Assembly: GCF_030272615.1 (NCBI RefSeq)
Contig: NC_081415.1
Location: 107,886,406 to 107,950,405, forward strand
Source of the DNA: Cryptomeria japonica
Taxonomy: Eukaryota; Streptophyta; Pinopsida; Cupressales; Cupressaceae
Length of the DNA stretch: 64,000 bases
Reading direction: 5' to 3'
In this document: positions 48,440 through 60,129 of the stretch, piece after piece
Numbering within the stretch: the stretch's first letter is position 1
Layout: each line of letters starts with the position of its first letter
Position numbers and translations under genes: made by a program
The notes under the pieces: generated by a model
Told to the model about the DNA's origin: nothing
The model's database searches: none
The model's input: the letters and a program-made list of their open reading frames with translations, nothing else

Positions 48440-51400
48440 TGTAATAACCCACTTAACTTAATCCAAAAATTACTAATTTTTTTTTTTTTTAATATATAAA
48501 AATATTGATTTCTTATTCTTACTTATTCTTATTCTTATTTTATTTTTTTCAATCACATACTCAAGTACATCTATCCAAACAAGATAGGTGTCCATCCAAC
48601 CGGGATGGGCATCTAACCATACGGGTTAGGCATCTATCCATACGGGACTAGGCATCTAACCATACAGGTTAGGAATCTAACCATACGGGTTAGGCATCTG
48701 TCCATACGGGATGGGAGGTTTCATCTATCCAATCCGAGATAGGCATCTACCCAAATGGGGTAGGCATCTATTCATAAGAATAGGATATGCTTTGGCCAGA
48801 GACTTTAGACTCATTGGGACCATCTGAGTCCTAAGCCACTCTCTAAAGACTACACTCCCCTACTAGGAGTGCATCGAGGTCGCCGTCCTTAGGAGTATTA
48901 AAATAATTACATAAACAAGCTTGAGTTCCACCTCAGAATTCAGCCTAAAGCCTTGGGAAGTCAAGCAAATCCATACGGGATTCCTTCTGAGTATGCATTG
49001 AATTAATTTTAACCTTTCAATTTGTATTTGCACCATTTGATTAAAATACCAAGGAGCTTCAAGAACCAAGTACTCACCCATAACCAAATCCTAATCCCCA
49101 TCACTGAACGCTTGAGTACAAGGGACAACTCCATCCCTAGACTACCTACATACCCATTTTGGCATGGTATCAAGGCATAAAGTATGTAGTTCTGGTTTCT
49201 CACTATGGTTTAATGTAAATTGTTTGGTGGGCACGCAACCCTTTCTAGGGTCAATGTCCCAGACAGTTTCTCTGTAGATTCTACCCATGATGGTAGCTCT
49301 ATAGCAAAAAGGCTTAAGGTGGCCTTCTACTTGTGTCCTAAAACAACTAAGTCCTATTTTCTATTAAATATGTCACCCTTATTCCGTTATCATTCGTTGA
49401 AATCATCAAGATAAAATAAATTTTCAAGTTCTTCACACACATCCAAACCCTAATGGGGTTATCTAAAGTTCAACAGATCGGATGTAAATTAATTTAAAAA
49501 CTAATATTTTTAGATTATCGATCTAAGGGGGATTACCCACCCCTTGGATTTTAACTTCCAAATGATCCTTATTTCTCCCCGGCGATTTAGAGGGACGATG
49601 CCATAGATGGCGTTATTGCAGCTTTATTAGGCATTAAGTGCAGTAGTTCAACACGATGACATTACCCGTAAGTGTGACCCAGAGGCACCATAGATACCGA
49701 ACACCGCTAATATTTGGTTTCAACTCCTCTTGTTTAGTTATCTAACTAGGAATTTATCTTTGAATTCATGAATCTTAAATGAAGCAATATACCAATACAA
49801 TTATGGAAAAGAACTATTATATACAAGGAATTATCGCTTGAATTTAAAAACTAAAGTATGAATTTTACATAATTGAAAGGAACATAAACAAATCGACTAC
49901 TTGAAAAAGTATTTTCTCCGAAGGAAAGTTATGATAATTAAAAATTTGAAAACTTGAACTAAATATATAAAATTACTAATTTCTTGGAAACCATGATACT
50001 TTCAAAGATAGTTTATATGAAAATGATTTGAATTACTTGCAAGATATAATTGTTTTGGAGAAACCATTACACAATAAGTATGAATCCTAGTACTAATTTG
50101 CTTGAAAGAAAATTAAATGATTGAATAGCAAGAATTTGTAAATGAATTTTAACACCTACTTGTTTGAAGTGAAAAGTACTTAATAATAATCCCAACTAAT
50201 TCTTCCATATGAAGTAATACAAATTTCATCTACACATGATAACACTACTTTAAATGTGAATCCTAATACTTGAAAAGTACTAAATTGCTTGAAATAAAAT
50301 TTAAAGTATCAAATAATTATACTTTGGAAATAAATTTAATACTCACTTGTTGAAGGGAAAAGGAAACAACTATTCAACAATAAGCTTCAAATTAACCACA
50401 TTATTCTTAGTTACTAATTGTTTGAAAAAGAGATTAGACAAGAGTGTAAACACTTGCTAGTTAACCAAGTAAATAGTACTAAGTCTCCTAATAAACAATT
50501 CTAATCAATAAACTTCAAGTTGCTTTAGAACTAATACCTTTGCAAGATTATAAAGTGATAACTAATTACTCCTTCCACTTGAAGTAACGTTAACTTTATC
50601 ATTGGATACATTCTACAAATAATAACTTTATCAATTTCAAATACTTCGAAAGGAGATAATGTTTGCTCCTTAAATTACCCTCAATTAGAGTTGTTATTTA
50701 ATTTTCCAAGTGATCACAGAATAGGTTTCTTGAAACTCATTTGCTAAAACAATTTCAGTTTTGAATAAACTCTCTTTGCATTCTAATTAATACTATTTCC
50801 ATATGAATATTTAACTATGCAATTTACCTCTAAATTTAATGTTAATTAAATTTATCCTTACTAATTACTTGTATTATTAAGTGTAACTTTTCCTTTTTAC
50901 TAGTCTTATGTTTCTTTTAGCTAGAAGGTAAATGTTTTTAACTATTAACAGAAGTGACCATTCTCAATGCCTTATATACTCATATCTTGGAATCTAATAA
51001 AGAAACAAATCAAATAATCAACTTTTTGAATTGAGGAAAAACTTTGTCTAACATTAACTCATATTGCTGAAATACCTAAAAGGGTTAGTATAAATCTAAA
51101 CACATTTACTTGTTAGGTAAATTCCTTTAACCTTTGATACTTGTACTAATTGAAATATACAAAAGATGGTTTTGAAATCCAATAATTAAAGAACTTAAAT
51201 ATTTGAAATGTATTGAATGTCTTGAGGGAAGCCACTTACTATTAGGATTTAATTATTTGATGAAAAGATCCAAAACTATGGAATAAGTGTATCATTGGTG
51301 CAATAACATTTTTCTTTGCTTTGTTTTTCCTCAGTCAAACTAATTTGATTAATAAGAAGGTTTAACTATTATATCTACATCCTAAGAAGAATTAATTCAA

Positions 51401-53840
51401 GATGATAGATCTCTTAATGCTCGATTATCTATTGAAATTCTCAAGTGGTAATTGACCCTTTTGCCTTGTGCAATATTTATCTTTTAAAAACCCAAGTGAC
51501 TCTATTCCAATCATTGAGGAGATACTAACTCTTTAGAATTTAAAAAGAGTTCAAATTTGCAACTTAATTCTCCATAATAAAACTCCAATAAGGTATCCAT
51601 TAATATGGGTTAGAATCTTTTTGCTTAATTTTTCCTTTAATATTTTAATAATCTAATTCCTAAAACTTAGAGATGTTATTTTAAACATATCTCCATTAAT
51701 TTTAATAAGGCTAGATTATAAATAGGTCTCATTAATCCTTTTTAAATAGATATCAATAATTAAAACCATTTTTCATTAAATAGCCCTCAATAAATAAATC
51801 CATTGCTAAATTTGATTAATTTTCAATTATTAAAATTTATATTTAAAAACTAATCCTAAATGATTTTTTTAATCACCAAGTGCGTAATTAAATTTCAAAG
51901 AACTATAAGCTTATTAATTTTAATCATTCAAAATAACTTTCAATATTCTAAAGCTGTTTTAATTTTAAATTAAAATAAAAAATAAAATAAAAATAAATTT
52001 GAACTACTTATTTTAATGATACAAATAAATTTCAATTACCTAAACAACTTAGAATATATATAATTTTTCAATTATTTGAATAACACATAAAATTTAACTA
52101 CAAACTCTAAAGTATAATTCAATTTTAATAAAACAATTCCTAACTCAAAATATATATATGTTTTTTTTTTAAATAATTGGTAATTAAGTCAAAATCTTTT
52201 AATAATATAATAATTATATTTATGTAATCTTAAATAAATAAACTAAAATTAAAAAAAATAAACTTAAATCTACAAACAAATTTAGAACATAAATTTAATA
52301 TGATTTTAAATAAATTTGATATATATGCTTATATAATATATATTTGAAGGGAAATTTACTAATTTATTAATCAAGGCAAGAATTACTTCTTTTTTTAAAA
52401 AAAAATTCATACATGCACAGGGAATAATATATTTTTTCTAAAAATCCAAAGAGATGAATATGTTTCTAAAAAATACAGAGATGATTTTTTTTTTCTATAA
52501 TGCACAAAGATGAATGTTTTCCTACAATCCTTATCTAACATACACAAAGATGAACATATTTCTATTTTTGTTTTCTTAATTATGATTTTAGATTACTTTG
52601 GCAATAGATTTATTTTTGTTCAAGTTATTCCATTCTAAAAAAAATTCTGATTTTTCATGAAATAAAGAAAGTTGATTGAGGAAAAGATAACAGATTAAAC
52701 AATATTCGAATTTGTATATGCATATTTTGAAAGAAATCAATTAACCAATTTATTTCCTACATAGAATAAAAAAGAAGATTTTTTTTTCTTTTCTTTTTAT
52801 GGATAGAAAAACAATTTATTACATGCATTTGATTAAATCAATCAACAAAAACTGAAAAAGATTTCCTTTCAAAAATATGAAATGGATAAAAGAGATTTCT
52901 TTTTAAAAAAAAAAAATTAAAATATAAACTTTCTTATGTGCAAACTTTTGAAAGAGATGAGAAGAAGATTTTCTTTGAAAAGAAAAAGCAAGAAATGAAT
53001 ATGCAAGAGGGGAACTTGGATTTGAATGAAGAACCTTGTTGACCTCCTTCAATTCCTCCTTGAATCTTGGTAATGATCTTCTCCAAAATCCTACAACACA
53101 TCTACAAAATTTCTCCTACAACTAACATGGTATTGAAAATAAATTCATAAGAATTTCAAGACTACTTTATCATCAAAAAAAACATTGAACTCCCCTTTTT
53201 TGAAAATTTAGAACTCAATATATAGAAAAGAGAGTCATTTTCCCACTACAAAAGAAATTAATTGATTTCCATATTCTTTTCCCAAAATAATTTCATGCAA
53301 AATGATTAATTGTCGTAGTGGGGGTTACATGCAAAAATTGAATTTGAAATTCTCTTCTAGAACCTTCTCATTTCCTCCTACAACATGTGCTAAATAGCAT
53401 ATTGAGAAAATAAATAATTTTTAAATTAATTTCATGCAAAAATGATTGTTGTCATAGTGGGGGTTACATGTGACCATGCATTCAAAATTCAAATTTGAAT
53501 TCTCCTCCATTTTATCAAAATGTAGTTTGTAACTCCTTTGTCATAAAGATGCCATGAATAGAATTATTCTTGTCATAGAATAATTTCGTAACTCCCATGT
53601 CATATATTTGCTAAAAATAATATTTATTCCTTAATATTTTAAATCTAAAATTTCTTTTCTAGAATATTCTTATTTCTCCTACACCATGTGCTCAATTAGG
53701 ATATTGAGAAAAATAAGCAATTTTCAAATAAATTATGACCTCATTTGTGTGTCACCACTTAAATTCCTTTTTATTTAAAAACTTCAACCTCATTTCAATT
53801 TATCATTTCTTTCTAACAAACCTATAAAATTAATATTATA

Positions 53841-53915
<75 letters not shown>

Positions 53916-53952
53916 GCAAGTCATATCGAGGTACAAAAAGAGGGTTATGACA
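48440..53952. mobile_element. LTR B, copy 2 (5.5-kb solo LTR)
   Basis: Same ends and same CATCG target duplications (48435-48439, 53953-53957) as 19888-25245, so it is the same insertion event copied by duplication. The minisatellite is at 48568-48780. It is longer than copy 1 partly through an AAT microsatellite and an extra block near 52640-52760. The frames 48863-49414 are not genes. Confidence 0.9.
53844..53914. repeat. (AAT)n microsatellite, expanded
   Basis: About 23 TAA/AAT units close to the LTR B end. Copy 1 has about 10 units at 25178-25208. Confidence 0.95.
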
Positions 53953-54033
53953 CATCGGGTCAATAAGGTATGCTCAGACCTCTAAAACTGGGTGGAATCG
54001 ATACCTTGTACCTACACGATACTTGTACCTGCT

Positions 54034-56790
54034 TACCGGATCATCAAAGAGGATGCAAGATACGACATTTGTGAGATGACAAGGAGTCAATTCCTGGTGA
54101 ACATGGACCGAATTAAGAAGGACAAAAAGTAACCATTCAAGTATGGTTCAATACTGGTATGTATCTTCTTCTACGTGCAAAATTTATTTCCTGGTAAGGG
54201 CATAGTGTGGTCTATAGATAAACCTATCATAGTTCAGATAGGTGAAATGATTAGAGGCTTAGGTGATAAGTTTGGAGAGACAGTGTGGGGTTATTTTAAG
54301 GAATTCCAAACTAGAATGCATGAAAGAGAAAGAATCCTGACCGGTATAGTTCAAAAATACAAGGACACTATTTGCTTTCTTGTTGATACTAATTGTTGCA
54401 TCATTCAAGTGGTTGAACCTAGAACTTTCTGGGTACCTGCTATCGGTTATGAGATCGGGGTAGACATTGCCAAAATATATTGAAACATGTTACTGTCTAA
54501 ATCAGTAGACATAAAAGCTAAGAGAATTGGAACTTATGAGGAGGCAAGCTCCAAAATTAAGAAGGAACTCAAAGACCCTATCATTCAAAAGAAAGTTAGG
54601 AAAATGATTGACACCTTAGATAAGAAATATGGAGATGAAGCATTCAATGCCACTTCTTCCACTGGTACAAGTGAGCAAACAGGTTCAAAATCAAGCAAAA
54701 CTGAAGAGCGAATAGATGAAAAGAAGAAAATGTCCAAGACAAGATCCAAGGGTACCGCATCCAGCAAATCGACATCATATATGAAAGAAAAAGACTCAAA
54801 TACTCCTACATCTTCCCAAGGTAGAAGTGGACCAATAGGAGTCACATATGAAAGAAAGAAAAAGAGTGAAAGGCCAATTGACACAAAGGCTAAGAAGAAG
54901 CCCAAGAAAGACAAAAATGAGGATGATAACTCCAACACCCAATCTGATGTGGTAATTAAAGAAGTTGGAAGAAGTGGTAGGAATGTATCTCCAACTATTG
55001 ATGAATTGGTCTATGGGATCAAAGAGTATGGAGGTTTAGCTGGTGTTGGGAGAAATTATCCTCTCTGCAATGAGGAAGACAAAAGAAAAATTGAAGATGC
55101 ACTCATCTGGAACCTACATAATTTTCGTAGAACCCCCAGTGAGCTACATGATTAATTCCATCAGATTTACAAAATCTCATTGAAGGGAGATGGAAAACTG
55201 CCTTGGCAATTGAAAAGGAACACAAAATAAAGGCACTCATGAAAGTGCAACATGAATTGGATTATAATCAAGAAAATTTAATGGCTGAAGTATGTATACA
55301 ATGTTTCAAAATAAGGAATAGAATAGGGAGAGTAGTCATAGGAGACATTCAAGGTGTGCATGATGAGGGCGTTGACATGTGGAAAACAATTTTGAGCCAA
55401 CAAAAGAAAGCTGAGGAGGAAATAGAAAAAGAAGTGAAACAAGGACAAGATACAGTTGCTCAAGAAAAGAGAAAAGGAAAAGAAAAGGACACCACTAATG
55501 GGTTTGATGAATTTTCAGTTGAAGATATCATAAGTGATGATGTGTCAGATATTCCTAATCTGACAAAGGATGTAGAGCCACCGGTTGAGAAAAAATAAAC
55601 TGTTGAAACTATTCATATTGATAATACATCGACAAAGGGAATCGATCAAACCAAACATCCTGGAGATGATGAAGTTAGAATTGAGGACATTCCTTATGAG
55701 GAAAGACCTCAAAGGCATCTGTTGACAATAAATATTCCCACAACACACTCTACTAGCAACGAACCTCATTTGCCAGAAAAAGGTGTAGAGGGAGAAAACC
55801 CCAAGATGATGGATTCATCAATACCATTTGTTGATGAAACAAAGGATAAGAAACAAGAAAAGAAGGAAGTAGAAAAGAAGAACGAAGAGTTGAAGGAAAC
55901 ATGAAAAATTGATATTAGTCTAGGGGAGACCAAGGAATCAGAACAAGAGAAGAAGGTAGAAGATTCTTCATCCGGTCAACCTGAAGGTGGTCAGAAAATA
56001 GTGGTGGACACTCCTTTGGTAAAGAGGAAGTTAATTTTAGAAAAGGAAACTAAGAAAAAGAAAGCTAAACTCCCCATCTCAACCAACTCTGAGGTAGAAG
56101 CTAAAGAAGAAGAAGAAGAAACAGAGGAGGAAGAAGGAGAAGACTCAGTAATTGATATCAAGAAGATGACCCCCAAATAGTTAATAAAAGTTTCAGAAAA
56201 AATTGAGAATTCAAGCTGAAAAGGCCAAACATAAAGAATAGAAAAAGAGGGCAATAATTCTTAATACTAAAAGAGATAATCTTATCTGATCTCATTCTTG
56301 ATATTTCTATTGATGAGAATGCACCTATCATCGATGAATTGGGCACTCTTGTCAAAGCAATTGACTCGAAGACAACTGATCTAGAGAAGGTTGCAACAAG
56401 GTAGTATGAAACTAGAAGAGGTGAGCACTTAATGGAACAAATATCAGTTGAAAAAGTTGCTCTCTCTACCAGCACTGAACAGGTGAAATCAATCTTAAAG
56501 GAAGTTGGCCAATTATTGGTCAAATTCTCAAACTTCCTCGACTTCATCAAAGATTTTGAAGTCAAAAGAGTAAAGACTCAATATGAAATTCAAGATCTGC
56601 CAGGTTCCTTTGATCCTCTTACAAGCTCAGTAGAAACTTTTAGTAGAAAAGTCAAACAGTTGACTCATGAAATCAACAAGCTAAAAGAGGAACAGGACAA
56701 ACAAACTCTAAATCTACTAGAGCTACAATGCTATATTGCCCCTTTCATTGATTTATCACAAGGCAATGTGAAACAATAAGAAGTCCTCAT
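54034..56790 (+). pseudogene. Additional ORF of family 3 element (coiled-coil, unknown function)
   Basis: Frame 1 from 54034 to 55155 (stops at 54130 and 54481) encodes FKYGSILVCIFFYVQNLFPG, VEPRTFWVPAIGYEIGVDIA and a Lys/Ser-rich linker. A shifted frame from about 55160 to 56180 continues with a highly charged Glu/Lys region (stops near 55596 and 55902). A third frame at 56432-56779 has helical, probably coiled-coil sequence (INKLKEEQDKQTLNLLE). No zinc finger, protease, RT or integrase motif was seen. I know this protein type only as an element-borne plant ORF of unknown role. The minus-strand frames opposite it are shadows. Confidence 0.6.
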
Positions 56791-57263
56791 TAGTAGACCT
56801 AACTACAAGACGATGGATGACATGGAAGATTTGGTCGCACACCTGCATGGACAAATCATCACCATGAAACAAGTAAAGCCTACATGGGAATCTTCTTGGA
56901 GGCTGCTAAGGTCAATTTCAAAGAAATTTTTGACTTACTCTCATAAATTATTTTGTATACTTTGTTTCCTTTATTCTTTGTCATTGTTATAAAAATTGGG
57001 AGAATGAATGTATAGTGGATTGTACATATGAGAAGGCAAAGATCCACTGGTAGAGGCAAAGTAGTACTAGTACAGGCAGATAGCGACTAAGTATATAAGC
57101 AGGTATTGGTAAAGGAAGAGAAGGTAGAGATCCACTGGTAGAGGCAGAGAAGGTAGAGAACATGGGGAGAACCAAAACAAAAGGCAGAGAAGGCATAGAA
57201 TAGGGGGAGAACCGGAACATGGGGAGATCTATTTCAATCCAACTAGATATTTTGTCACCAATT

Positions 57264-57277
57264 CCAAAGGGGGATAT
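57264..57277 (+). other. Polypurine tract of family 3
   Basis: CCAAAGGGGGATAT immediately precedes the LTR start TGTTGGCATC, the normal arrangement at the 3' LTR of a plus-strand element. Confidence 0.75.
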
Positions 57278-58354
57278 TGTTGGCATCATGAAGTTTGGAG
57301 TACTTTAGAAGTTGTCATTGATAGCAATACCAGTTTAGTTTTCATTATAACCGATTGGAAAAGGGTTATAGTGGATTGGTAAGGAACAGGGGACTAAAGA
57401 CTTCCATCGATGAGTAGAGACCAGTTTACAAGAAGCAACTGGTAGATTAAGCTGAGTAAAGCAAGCTCACCAATATAAAGAAAACAACTAGTAGTAGATC
57501 ACAATGGTGAAATATAGATCTGATCAATTTAGAAAGTGTCAGTTGAAGTCAAAGTGCTTGTTAGAGAACTGATGACTTTTGTGGCATGAATGGCTAGTCC
57601 CATCGATATAATCGGTAAGATTTGAGGAATGAACAAATTGGTGCATAGAATGATTTTTTGAGTTCAAGTTAGCGCCAAGATTGAATATAGCTATATACAT
57701 TTTTTTCATCAAGAGTTTGGTGAGTGGATTGAGGTTGAAAGTTAGAGAAAAGGTGCTGAATAAGAAAAGTGCAAAAGGGTTCCTCATGAATTGGTGAAGA
57801 CATCATCGAGTAGAGATTGAAGAAGATATAGAATGGACCTATACGATAGAAAAGTGTCATCATCAGATCGATGACTTGTTGCTCTCTAATAATTGTAGCA
57901 TAGTAAAATCCCTTAACCGGGTGGACTTTAATAGGTCTCTTTGTAAAATCCCTTAACTGAGTGACATCTTAAATGATGGTCCTAAGTCCTTTAACAAGGC
58001 TACCTCTAATAGGGTAAAGGTTATAACAGGCCTTGAAGAGATTACCTTAACTGGGTGGCACCTAATAGTGTCTTTGTAATCTCCTAATAGGGATGGCTCC
58101 TCATCGGGCGTACTTAAGAAAAGTGCAGATTTTTTGAGTTTCTACTCACACCGTGGTTTTCTCCCATTTGGGTTTCCACGTGATAAATCTTGATTGTCAT
58201 GTGTGTTTGATTTTGTGTTTGCATGTTTTTTTATTAATTCTTCTTATATTGATAAGTGTTAAAGTTTAAATAAGAGTTTTGATTAAGATTAAATTTGGAA
58301 TAATCCGGTATAGTGCTGATTCACTCCCCCTCTCAAAACTTTTTAATATTAACA
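57278..58354 (+). repeat. 3' LTR of family 3
   Basis: It starts TGTTGGCATC and ends ATTAACA. It contains AAAATCCCTTAACCGGGTGG (57906 region) and CACCGTGGTTTTCTCCCATT then GGGTTTCCACGTG (about 58150-58185), the motif found in many plant Copia LTRs and, on the other strand, in 11839-14239. The end region CTGATTCACTCCCCCTCTCA also fits. Confidence 0.8.
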
Positions 58355-59660
58355 ATTCTACCCAAAGGAAAAAAATCCATGTGATTCTTACCAAGCACGC
58401 AACCTCAACAAACACCATCACTGCAAGAAATCTAAGGTAGGGCAAGCACTAATGTTAGGTGCTAATTTATTGTAGATACCTATAGTTGAGATGTGGTGGG
58501 AAAGGTCATTGATGTCACAACTTGCACCATTTAATTTATTCTTAATATCAAATCGGGTGTGTCTGATAGCTAGCTATGATAAGGATTGGTTCAAAGTTGG
58601 GGTTTTTTTCGCTATAAAATAGTGGCTGGTGTTTGGTCATGCTCCGTTAGGAGCTTTCAGGAGCTCTTTCTTATGACCGAGTTTTAAGAATTGAAGACAC
58701 TTCGCATCCCCTAAATTAATGAAACTAAACTATCTTAAGGAAAATTCAGATCTGATATCAAGATTTCAAACATGATAGAGTTAATATTTATCCATGAAAT
58801 TATCTAATCAAAATTTAAATAACTTCTAACTTCTTATGAATTCAAATCTAAAACTAAGTCCTAAGAAATGAAATCTATCTTATGATTGTAAAAAATAAAA
58901 TCAAAATTAACAAATATGAAAGCATATAAAATCCATAGGTTAATCTAACTACGTTCTTGGTCTTGTCTCAATTCCAAATCATCATCTTAATAACTACATT
59001 AGAAATGAAATGCATTTACTAAATGGATCTAAACAAAGCTGTAAAACTAGAATTTCTTAGCATTTATCTACCAAAACAACATCTGCATGAAAAATGGATC
59101 ACTACAACTTTGGTAATCAACTTTCTATTACTTAGCATCATTATTAAACTAGATAGAACAAAATGAGTTTCAATGTGCAAAACTAAAAATGAAACCAAAA
59201 CAACACAAGGATCACCTCCCTTTGGCCGAGTAGGCCCTGCTCTTCCTTTGGTGGGAACCGAAACATGATTTTCCTTGAATCAACTTCGAATTTTTATTGA
59301 AATGTACTTCTATAAGGACGTAAAATAGGTTACAAAGTAAATGACTCTATTGTCATCATCTTAGTGGCAAGTGAACTAGACTTGTCTTCTTTGTCTGCTT
59401 TGTTCACTTAAAACACATCCAAGAATACATTTATGAAGATGAAATAGAATATAGTGAGAATATTCTGATTATTAAACCATCCATACATGCAAACAACTAG
59501 AAAGTAAAACATATAACCAAAAGATACTATTTCTAATATTCTTTCTAATAAGCAACATATAATAGCAGAAATGAGTAAATATACATGCATTTAAGTATGC
59601 CACCAGGAATATTAGTTCACATAATATTAAAAGTTTAGAGCATAAAGTATGATTAAAAGT
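58355..59660. other. Unassigned repeat-like DNA with a TATA candidate
   Basis: No coding region is supported. TATAAAATA on the plus strand (58614-58622) is followed by a GC-richer stretch with the palindrome GAGCTTTCAGGAGCTC, as in an LTR R region. The DNA may belong to the 3' LTR of the minus-strand Gypsy element to the right, or to a separate plus-strand LTR. I could not define ends. Confidence 0.35.
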
Positions 59661-59673
59661 ATCATGATGAAAC

Positions 59674-59700
59674 ACTCATCATTCCTCTCCCTCCTATTCT
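59674..59700 (-). other. Candidate polypurine tract of the Gypsy element
   Basis: The minus strand reads AATAGGAGGGAGAGGAATGA and then TGTTTCATC, resembling a purine tract followed by an LTR start at about 59673. The LTR's far end was not identified. Confidence 0.4.
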
Positions 59701-60129
59701 AAACCATGTCCTCATGGTTGATCTTGTATATTTATGTTTTGTCTCTCAATCCATAAAACCAAATCCAACCAACTGAAATTGCATTGATGATACTTTCAAG
59801 GGGGTACATATCCATTCAATTGCTCTACATTATCTGTCCACTCTCTAAAATCTACCCCTGCAAAATTATTTGGCAAGTCCAACTGTGGTAGAGGCATAAG
59901 GATTAATTAAGGTCTAAACTTCATTCCTACCTATTTTATATCTCACTTCTACATAATTCTTATGACTGACCTTACCCTGTTAAGACTCCAAGTAATGTTT
60001 GTAAGAGAAATAGGCTCCCTTCTTAATGGAACTGGAATGATATTATACCTATTTCTAGATGCCTACAATGCTTTGGTAGGGTAACTGGTTCTCAACATCT
60101 CTGACTACTCTCATTTTGGTAGTTATATT

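Larger units (their letters stand above)
36763..54032. repeat. Segmental duplication, copy 2
   Basis: Direct repeat of 1-25330. Shared landmarks are the X-LINE junction, Copia gag stops, Copia LTR ends, the GA array, the LTR A start, and the family 2 and LTR B insertions with the same ACATG and CATCG target sites. It differs by the 39973-41130 replacement, absence of the 12728-13813 LTR, a 305-bp deletion near 45024 and longer microsatellites. It ends abruptly near 54031 inside family 2. Confidence 0.9.
47386..54032. mobile_element. Family 2 LTR, copy 2, split by LTR B and truncated
   Basis: It starts TGTAATGCCCCGCC at 47386, is interrupted at 48440-53952, resumes at CATCG (53953) and continues to about 54031, where similarity to copy 1 ends. 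The last about 370 bp present in copy 1 are missing. Confidence 0.85.
54033..58354 (+). mobile_element. 3' part of a Copia-like element with an extra ORF (family 3)
   Basis: It consists of a long degraded ORF, a polypurine tract and a 1077-bp LTR, in plus orientation. The 5' LTR, gag and pol are missing, and the coding frame is open right up to the junction at about 54031, so it was cut inside the ORF by the duplication breakpoint. Both the LTR motifs and an extra ORF just before the 3' LTR fit SIRE-like Copia elements, by inference. Confidence 0.75.

Noticed and set aside
54585-54938. Minus-strand frame of 117 codons opposite the family 3 ORF
   Set aside because: It is the shadow of a Lys/Ser/Glu-rich plus-strand frame; Phe/Leu/Ser bias is the expected complement.
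58614-58622. Host gene promoter at the TATAAAATA box
   Set aside because: No coding region follows on the plus strand, and the surrounding DNA looks like LTR R/U5 sequence.
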